From contig NZ_CP013021.1 in the NCBI RefSeq assembly GCF_001420915.1, positions 3,878,501 through 3,942,500 on the forward strand: a stretch of DNA of 64,000 bases, in the 5' to 3' direction. Both the position numbers and the translations under genes were made by a program. This stretch comes from Agarivorans gilvus. Lineage in GTDB: Bacteria; Pseudomonadota; Gammaproteobacteria; Enterobacterales; Celerinatantimonadaceae. This document shows positions 58,514-64,000 of this stretch, piece after piece (the first letter of the stretch is position 1; each line of letters starts with the position of its first letter). A model generated the notes under the pieces. That model did no database searches and was not told where the DNA came from. It was given only the letters and a program-made list of their open reading frames with translations.

Positions 58514-59586
58514 GGTCTTTACTGCACAGCGTAAGATTGAAGAGCTTGGCACAGTTTATCGGTTTACTGCTGTTTTATTTGTTTTTGTCGCTGGGTTTTG
58601 CCTGCTACTTAACTCAACAAAGCTATCAGCAGTTTATTGACCAGCCGCTTAGCCAAGCTAGTCGCGCCGCCTGGCAAGATGGCGCGCAACTGGGTGAGCA
58701 AACGCAGACTCAGCAAATAGTGTACTGGCAAAGTCGCGCCATTTTGCAGCAAGCAACGGCGAATAATCCCTTACAGTTACTGGCGCAATGTTCACTTAAC
58801 ACTGCCGCCTCAACGCAGTGGCGGCTGCCGATCAATTTACATCTCGCAGCAAATCATGACTTGCTGCTGGGCTGCCAAGTTCGAACTATTCCATGGTTGG
58901 CGTTGGCCACATTGGCGGCAGGTTTAAGTTTACTATTATGGCGCTTTCGGCCAAGGCCTTTGAGTGCTGCCGACCGAGCGTTATTGCAGCGCTTACGCCA
59001 GCAACTGGGAGAACACGCCTTTGAGCAATGGAAGTTAGCCCTGATGCGTTTTCGCCAAACCCAGCCGCAGGCTCAGCTGAATGTACAGTACTTATTCGCC
59101 GCCTTGGCCCAGCAGGCTGATAGCCCATTGGTCCTACTGGAACAGGCCACAGAACCGATGCGGCTGCAGTTTATTTTGAGCCACAACAGCATTCAGGTGA
59201 GAGTCAATCACTTAAACCTACCCTTGTCGGTAACACCTTGTATTTATTGGCTGTGGTATGCGCAATATCGGCTAAATGATATTGCCAGCGGTTGGCTGAC
59301 TAATCCTCCGACCAACCTTCCGGACAAACCGCGCGCGCAAGAGCTGATCCAATTAATGGAGCAATATGGCGGTCATGGGCGAGCCATAAGCGAACTAAAA
59401 CAACACGGTTTACGCGCCAAAACCTTGGATCAGAACCGCAATAAAATTAAAGACAGCCTACAGGCTTTGCTGGGTGAAGACTTGAGTGAGCGCTGCGGCT
59501 TTGAAATGCTACGCCAAGATGAGCAAGTGCAGTCCAGTTACCGTTTAAAAATCTCTCCAAAACATATTGTTATTCAAAAGAAGTAA
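58510..59586 (+). CDS. Membrane protein with possible C-terminal winged helix
   Basis: A 358-residue protein: transmembrane helix 1 (about 17-34), a periplasmic loop of about 100 residues, transmembrane helix 2 (about 134-152), then about 200 cytosolic residues. The end (ELKQHGLRAKTLDQNRNKIKDSLQALLG, then SSYRLKISP) looks like a winged helix of OmpR style. With the upstream periplasmic protein this could be a one-component signalling pair acting on DNA (inference). I do not recognise the family. Confidence 0.55.
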   Translation: MRSLLHSVRLKSLAQFIGLLLFYLFLSLGFACYLTQQSYQQFIDQPLSQASRAAWQDGAQLGEQTQTQQIVYWQSRAILQQATANNPLQLLAQCSLNTAASTQWRLPINLHLAANHDLLLGCQVRTIPWLALATLAAGLSLLLWRFRPRPLSAADRALLQRLRQQLGEHAFEQWKLALMRFRQTQPQAQLNVQYLFAALAQQADSPLVLLEQATEPMRLQFILSHNSIQVRVNHLNLPLSVTPCIYWLWYAQYRLNDIASGWLTNPPTNLPDKPRAQELIQLMEQYGGHGRAISELKQHGLRAKTLDQNRNKIKDSLQALLGEDLSERCGFEMLRQDEQVQSSYRLKISPKHIVIQKK

Positions 59587-59751
59587 TAATAAGTAATTGA
59601 TTTATAGCCATAAAGTTTTAAAGATATCTCTATGGCTCGCAAGCTGGTTAGCGGTAACAAAACTGTCATGGTTTTCCATAAAAGTAGCGCTATCCCCTTT
59701 AGGTGAATGACTTAAAGGGAGGTAGTAATCACTAAATTAATGGAATAAATA

Positions 59752-60759
59752 ATGAAACACTTATCTAAAATTTGCTTAGGCATGGCATTAAGCAGTACGC
59801 TGGTTTTCTCTCCCATCGCTTCCGCCTTAAATATTGTGTTAACTAACGACGATAGTTGGGCTACACCGAATATCAATATTCTTAAATCCCAGCTAGAAGC
59901 GGCGGGTCATGATGTGATTATGTCAGCACCCTGTACTGGACAAAGCGGTAAAGGTGGCGCGATGACACTGATGAAAGCTGTGCCGGTAGACAAGAGCAAA
60001 GCGGCGCAGCAGGCGTATTGTGTGGGACAAACCGATGCTACTTTGGCCTTTGAAGACTACGCCGAGGGCACGCCGGTCATGGCGGTACTGTATGGTATTG
60101 ATGTGGCGGCAGCGCAAGTGTGGGGCAGTGCGCCTGATCTAGTGATTTCTGGCCCCAATGAAGGCAATAACTTAGGTTATATGAATAACAACTCAGGCAC
60201 TTTAGGCGCAGCTATGGTGGCCTTAAGTCGTGGTGTGCCAGCCATTGCGGTGAGTGGCCATATGAATACCGCCAATGATGAGGCTCAGTCTCAGTTAGTA
60301 GCTGCAACAGTGGTCAAAATAGTAAAAAGCCTAGAAGACAATCGCCCAGAAGGCCAAGCGCTACTGCCTGCTTACACCGGCTTAAATGTGAATACTCCAG
60401 AGGATATGACGAATCATTTAGGCATTAAATTTACCGATGTGGGTTGGAACGGCGGTGGTCATATGATGGCCTTTACCGATGACTTGGGCGCGAACAGAGA
60501 GATGATGAGTTACGTAGCGCAAAGCATCATGCAAAGAACAGGCTATGATTTCGAGACGTCTTATCAAATTGCGGTGGCACAATTTACTGGTCAGCCTGGC
60601 CTGGCTATGGAAAGCGGTGATGCGGGCGACAGCAGCGACAACTCTGAAGGTGTAGCCGTAAGCCAAGGTTACATTACCATCAGTACCATTGACGGCAATG
60701 TGCAAGCGGCGCGCGGTAAGGTGGCCCTTGTTTCACAACGCCTTGTTGGTTTGGAATAG
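59752..60759 (+). CDS. surE: SurE-family nucleotidase/phosphatase, secreted
   Basis: A 335-residue SurE-like protein with a signal peptide (cleavage near ASA, residue 25). It then has the metal-binding NDD of the family (NIVLTNDDSWATPNI), an SAPCTGQSGKGGAMTL segment, and the GPNEGNNLGYMNNNSGTLGAAM motif. SurE enzymes remove phosphate from nucleotides; the exported form should act on periplasmic or external substrates. The gene is longer than cytosolic SurE (about 250). It is followed by a lipoprotein gene in the same transcript. Confidence 0.88.
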   Translation: MKHLSKICLGMALSSTLVFSPIASALNIVLTNDDSWATPNINILKSQLEAAGHDVIMSAPCTGQSGKGGAMTLMKAVPVDKSKAAQQAYCVGQTDATLAFEDYAEGTPVMAVLYGIDVAAAQVWGSAPDLVISGPNEGNNLGYMNNNSGTLGAAMVALSRGVPAIAVSGHMNTANDEAQSQLVAATVVKIVKSLEDNRPEGQALLPAYTGLNVNTPEDMTNHLGIKFTDVGWNGGGHMMAFTDDLGANREMMSYVAQSIMQRTGYDFETSYQIAVAQFTGQPGLAMESGDAGDSSDNSEGVAVSQGYITISTIDGNVQAARGKVALVSQRLVGLE

Positions 60760-60770
60760 GAGCAATGGTG

Positions 60771-61415
60771 ATGAAACAGCAAAAATGGCTACCTGTTTTG
60801 CTAGGCGCTCTGGTTTTGTGGGGCTGTAATAACAGTGAAGATACTAGCCAAGCAGAGCCGCTAGTTGGCGTTTATCAGGGCGTAGTGTGGAGTGATGCCC
60901 AAGTGCCGATGGCCGCTCAGCTGGTATTGCAAGCCGATGCTAGTGTTTTGCTTACCCTATGGGATGAGCGTGAACATCAGTCTTCTTACCTGACTCATAG
61001 TGAAGAGTCGCAAGCGCAGTTTGCTACGCTGAATCTTGATTGTGAGCTGAGTGCAGAGGCGGCCGAGTGTAGCAATGCTAATGGCAACACTCGCTTAGCG
61101 TTGAGCAGTGCCGAAGCCGTTTCACTTAGTGAGTACGCAGGGCGCTACCAAACTCGTTATAACGATGCTTTGTATCAAATGGTAATAGAGGCAGACGGGC
61201 TTATCAGCATTAGTGGTGAAAGCTGTAGCAGTAGTGGTGAGTTAAGTGCTGTTGCCGCTGCGCCCAACTTGGCGCAGCTGCGCTTGGCCGATAGCCAATG
61301 TTTTGCAGTTGGCGAACTTAACTTAGCTAGCTTGCACTTAGATAACCAAGCCTTGTTAAGCCTTAATGTTCAAAGCAGTGAGCTTGAATTTCCTCAAGTG
61401 TGGTTAGCACTGTAG
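60771..61415 (+). CDS. Lipoprotein of unknown function
   Basis: A 214-residue lipoprotein (LGALVLWGC lipobox) downstream of the SurE-like gene with 11 nt between. The ATG at 60771 is best placed relative to GGAG at 60759. The mature part is acidic and beta-rich with several Cys residues (LNLDCELSAEAAECSN, GESCSSSGELS). No family is recognised. Confidence 0.65.
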   Translation: MKQQKWLPVLLGALVLWGCNNSEDTSQAEPLVGVYQGVVWSDAQVPMAAQLVLQADASVLLTLWDEREHQSSYLTHSEESQAQFATLNLDCELSAEAAECSNANGNTRLALSSAEAVSLSEYAGRYQTRYNDALYQMVIEADGLISISGESCSSSGELSAVAAAPNLAQLRLADSQCFAVGELNLASLHLDNQALLSLNVQSSELEFPQVWLAL

Positions 61416-61460
61416 TTAACACTTGGCCAAGCTGTTGCTTGGCCGTAGATGTTGGCATGA

Positions 61461-61986
61461 TTAAACCGCTAAGCGTTCCACTAAGCTGGCGTTGAGCTTA
61501 GCTAACTGCTCTGCAGATAAACCCATGGCATCAAAGAAGGGCCAAAGGCTCTAGGTAGTTCATATCAACATACAGAGCACTGGCCTTCATTGGGGTTAAT
61601 ACTTGTTGGATGCTGCATTGCACTATACCGCTGGTTGAGTAAGTCGTTTCCACTGCGCCAGCGGTGGTCACTACTAGCATTTCTTTACCGGCTAGGGCGG
61701 TGCCTTCAGGGCCGAAAGACCAACCTTAAGATTAAACCGCGTTAAGGTAGGCTTTTAACATCGGAGTTAGGTTGAACCAGTGGATCGGCAACACAAATAC
61801 GGTGTGGTCGATGCCTTCACAGGCCGCTTGTTCAGCAGCCACATCGATGCTGTCGAGATTATTGCCATAAAGGCTTTCTAGGTTTCTAACCGTTACATCG
61901 GCCACATCCAGCGCGGCATTTTCTAAAGATTTAATTGCGTTAGATTGTTCGGGATAGGGGGGAGAAACAATAACCAGTGGTTTCAC
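61461..61986 (-). pseudogene. Decayed NAD(P)H quinone reductase (KefF/YwrO-like)
   Basis: The start is intact (KPLVIVSPPYPEQSNAIK, VFVLPIHWFNLTPMLKAYLNAV) but two in-frame TAA codons follow at about 61724-61732. The frame is then open as GWSFGPEGTALAGKEMLVVTT and breaks once more near 61550 before a normal family ending at 61463. Several independent lesions mean that this is a true pseudogene. Confidence 0.88.
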
Positions 61987-62027
61987 ATATAAGACTCCGA
62001 TAGCTAAAGGGTAAATTAATTGGGCTT

Positions 62028-62284
62028 TTATGCGCAGGGCTGGCCTTCAAGCAACCAGTCATTTGCCTGTTAGCCGGCATGGCGATGGCCAATAATCGCT
62101 TGATAGTCTGGCGAGCGATAACACGCCTTGGCATCTATTAAGCGGTTAAACTTAAGGAGCACCACGCCACCTTGTAGCTCTTGGCCTTCTAGCTGGTTTC
62201 TACCTTCGCGAGATAGGGCGTTAAGGCTCCTCTATAGGTGACTTTGGTATCAAAAATAAAATAGCCCACTGTTAAGTTATCCAT
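62028..62284 (-). pseudogene. Decayed DUF1330-type small protein
   Basis: The start ATG at 62284 begins DNLTVGYFIFDTKV; a stop and frame changes follow. A second frame reads GGVVLLKFNRLIDAKACYRS PDYQAIIGHRHAG in pieces, which is the DUF1330 signature, before another stop. It lies next to the decayed quinone reductase, and the two probably formed one operon. Function lost. Confidence 0.7.
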
Positions 62285-62533
62285 CGTCTCCTCGCTGTAG
62301 ACTGACTGCTCGCTAGTGCCGCTTAAGGCTGCTTGCTGCGTAACAATGCGGCATGAGTCTCAATGTATAGGGTTATTGGTCTCTAATGAAGGGATATGTC
62401 TTGCGGTGCATTGGAAAGAGCACGTACCGCTTGGGTGAAGATGAGGCGAAAGTAGTAAACCCCGTGTCGATTCTTCTTTAAATAGGGAAGTTTACGTATA
62501 ATCGTGACACTCGCATTCAACTTCCAAAATCAA
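62285..62533. other. Gene-free stretch before the integrated element
   Basis: About 250 nt between the decayed genes and the tmRNA-type terminator. No ORF, RNA or repeat is supported. Confidence 0.5.
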
Positions 62534-62566
62534 AAAGGCTTGAAACTTTAATAGAATCAAGCCTTT
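62534..62566 (-). terminator. Terminator downstream of the tmRNA 3' end
   Basis: A perfect 10-bp stem AAAGGCTTGA/TCAAGCCTTT with a 13-nt loop, followed by a T-run on the minus strand. It is in the right place for the native ssrA terminator. Confidence 0.75.
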
Positions 62567-62575
62567 ATTTAATAT

Positions 62576-62605
62576 TGGTGGAGCTGGCGGGTTTCGAGCC
62601 TGCCG
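62576..62605 (-). other. tmRNA (ssrA) 3'-end fragment, probable attachment site
   Basis: On the minus strand this reads a T-arm-like GGCAGGCTCGAAACCCGCC followed by AGCTCCACCA, the usual end of tmRNA with the CCA encoded. Only this end is present: the sequence to the right does not continue as tmRNA. The T-stem has an A-C mismatch, as expected of a displaced copy. It marks the end of an element integrated in ssrA, with the integrase just inside. Confidence 0.75.
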
Positions 62606-62639
62606 TTATTTTAATGCAAGGTATTGTTTTTGAATTGGT

Positions 62640-62678
62640 TTTGTTTGGGTTGTTTTTGTTTGGGTTGAAAATGGGTTG
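62640..62678. repeat. GT-rich direct repeats near the attachment site
   Basis: TTTGTTTGGGTTG occurs at 62640-62652 and 62655-62667, followed by a shorter GGGTTG at 62673-62678. The location between the att site and integrase suits arm-type integrase or excisionase binding sites. Confidence 0.5.
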
Positions 62679-62785
62679 AGGCTGAAACTAGTCATTTGTT
62701 TTGATTTGAAAATTGGCGAGGGAGGTCATCCCGTCGCCGAATCTAATGGAGAAATAGGAAGTCGAACTGGCGTCCAATATTGCAT

Positions 62786-63970
62786 CTACTTTCCCTCTAA
62801 AAATGGCCGTTTACTTCGATTGAACTCGTCCATGTATGAGCCGTAATGCTTAAATAACATTTCTGGCGACTTGTGCCCCATTTGGTTAGCTAGCCACCAG
62901 TAATTTGCATTAGTTGATATGTGCCGACAAGCGAAGGTATGGCGGCAATTGTAGGGGCGGCGATAACGAACTCCTGCTTTTTTAAGAACGGGAGCCCATG
63001 CTTTTTTACGAATGCTGTCACTACTTAGCCAGTGTTTTTGTGTTCTTGGATCATGAAATACATATTCATTTTCTAAAAAGGTGTGTTGTTTCTGACTAAC
63101 AATTGCGTTGTAGGCTGCATCGTCTAAATCGACTAACCGTTTACCTGATTTGGTTTTGGTGCCTTTGGTAATGCCTAACACCATGGCTTCAACTACCATT
63201 ATTTGCTTGTTGATCAGGTCAATGTCTGCCCACTTAAGGGCTATCAATTCAGAACTTCTTAAGCCTGTATGTAGCCAAAACTGAAATAGATTTTTCCATT
63301 GCGGCTCTGAGTTGGCCGCCATTAAAATTGCTTCTTCTTCTCTGGGGGTGATGGGGTCTATATCTAAATTTTCCCCTCTGGCATTGGTCTTGTCTTGCGC
63401 CCTCATGTATTTAGCGGGGTTGACGCCAATGCAAGGATTTACACTGATGAGCCCGTCTGTAATACATTCATCTAAGGCCGAACGTAGTAATGACAAGTTA
63501 TTCCGCATTGTTTTTAGCGATACAGTGCTGTTTTGAATGAACGATTTAATCATGCTGGGCGTAACTTCTTTTACCTGAACGGGATGGAATGGAGAAAGAG
63601 CTGTTATACATTTCCTGTAGCCGTTGACAGTCGATGGAGAGAGATTTCTGTTTACGCAGTTGGTTAGATATTGTTCTAAATAGTGTTTGACGGTCTGATT
63701 CTTGGTTGTGATAAAGCCAAGTTTTCTAGCCATTTTGCTATTAGGAAATTCGTCAAGGTAGTTAAATGTGCCTTTCTCGATCTTGAGTAGGATCGAGGCT
63801 CTTTTTCTAGCTGCATATTTAATATTACTTTTTGTTACTGGGATCCCACTGATGGTCTCGCGGCACTGTATACCCTTGTATTGAAAAGTAATCCTCATTG
63901 AATTTTCTCTGATTTCGACGCCTTTTGTTTTGTCGGAGTTTTCGTTCATCTTGATCGCCTCTAAAGTCAT
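62786..63970 (-). CDS. int: Tyrosine recombinase/integrase
   Basis: A 394-residue integrase: an N-terminal arm-binding domain (DUF3596-like, about 17-75), a SAM-like core-binding domain (about 88-190) and a catalytic domain with Arg in HTGLRSSELIALKW, the HxxR pair in CRHTFACRHIS, the second His in MGHKSPEML and the nucleophile tyrosine in KHYGSYM. The ATG at 63970 has a GGAAG ribosome site. It is adjacent to the tmRNA-end fragment, so the element (extending beyond the window) most likely uses ssrA as its target. Confidence 0.93.
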   Translation of the reverse strand: MTLEAIKMNENSDKTKGVEIRENSMRITFQYKGIQCRETISGIPVTKSNIKYAARKRASILLKIEKGTFNYLDEFPNSKMARKLGFITTKNQTVKHYLEQYLTNCVNRNLSPSTVNGYRKCITALSPFHPVQVKEVTPSMIKSFIQNSTVSLKTMRNNLSLLRSALDECITDGLISVNPCIGVNPAKYMRAQDKTNARGENLDIDPITPREEEAILMAANSEPQWKNLFQFWLHTGLRSSELIALKWADIDLINKQIMVVEAMVLGITKGTKTKSGKRLVDLDDAAYNAIVSQKQHTFLENEYVFHDPRTQKHWLSSDSIRKKAWAPVLKKAGVRYRRPYNCRHTFACRHISTNANYWWLANQMGHKSPEMLFKHYGSYMDEFNRSKRPFLEGK

Positions 63971-64000
63971 TCTTCCTTCTCGAACACCATTAGATATATC

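Noticed and set aside
62576..62940. Intact tmRNA gene
   Set aside because: Only the 3' end is recognisable; the sequence to the right lacks the mRNA-like and 5' parts and is occupied by the integrase gene.
1..64000. CRISPR arrays and tRNA or rRNA genes
   Set aside because: No regularly spaced repeats of 23-40 nt and no complete tRNA cloverleaf or rRNA segment was seen.

Overview
The window looks like a chromosome segment of a marine gammaproteobacterium of the Alteromonadales/Vibrionales type. An Agarivorans-like genome fits, but that is an impression from gene content and codon style, not a database match. Most of it is ordinary core and lifestyle sequence: chemotaxis, RND efflux, potassium efflux, two-component systems, purine/allantoin use and cyanate/nitrite handling. 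Short accessory patches are inserted between these.

Layout: 1-260 end of a cheV-like gene. 324-7778 a ChrR/ECF sigma stress module facing a long operon that modifies membrane fatty acids (NTF2-like, SDR, flavin oxidoreductase, DUF1365, Cfa-type methyltransferase, two small envelope proteins). 7829-13333 BluB, KefB/KefG-like potassium efflux, a methyltransferase, a lipid kinase and a VF530 protein. 13545-20301 a small unknown protein, a chemoreceptor and an RND efflux pair. 20403-25894 an RNA-binding protein, a DnaQ-like exonuclease, a two-component system, a c-type cytochrome and a diguanylate cyclase. 25902-29699 a nucleoside hydrolase/VOC fusion, a MalE-like binding protein and small unknowns. 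29786-33132 RadD helicase and two phosphoribosyltransferases. 33187-34788 an accessory reverse transcriptase with an upstream structured RNA. 34881-41324 a TPR-sulfotransferase, a nitrite/formate channel, a kinase/phosphatase, cyanase and a CNNM protein. 41722-44166 a probable membrane-active toxin with two immunity-like genes, then a ParE/Phd module. 44467-48539 allantoinase, racemase, GntR regulator and NCS1 transporter. 48900-52924 a hybrid kinase with FixL-like PAS domains plus an HD-GYP regulator. 52980-61415 an amidase, an AraC regulator, unknown envelope proteins, SurE-like and a lipoprotein. 61461-62284 two decayed genes. 62534-63970 the end of an integrated element: a tmRNA 3'-end fragment and a tyrosine integrase.

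The most exciting object is at 33187-34788 on the minus strand. The RT (YCDD active site) strongly resembles the single-gene antiphage DRT2/UG2 family. A good promoter sits upstream and would start an RNA of about 290 nt. Two ACA motifs in that RNA lie exactly 123 nt (41 codons) apart. If the RT copies between them and jumps, as published for DRT2, the tandem cDNA gains three things absent from the genome. A TTGACA and a TATACT that are far apart in the wrong order come to lie 17 bp apart. A GGAGG sits 5 nt before an in-frame GTG downstream of that promoter. The reading frame becomes endless because the only stop (TAA at 34710) is removed at the junction. This is a complete candidate 'neo' gene that does not exist in linear form in the chromosome.

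Three genes (3589-4841, 22907-23625, 56571-57508) look broken by single missing bases, two of them in C5 runs, so sequencing indels are as likely as real decay.
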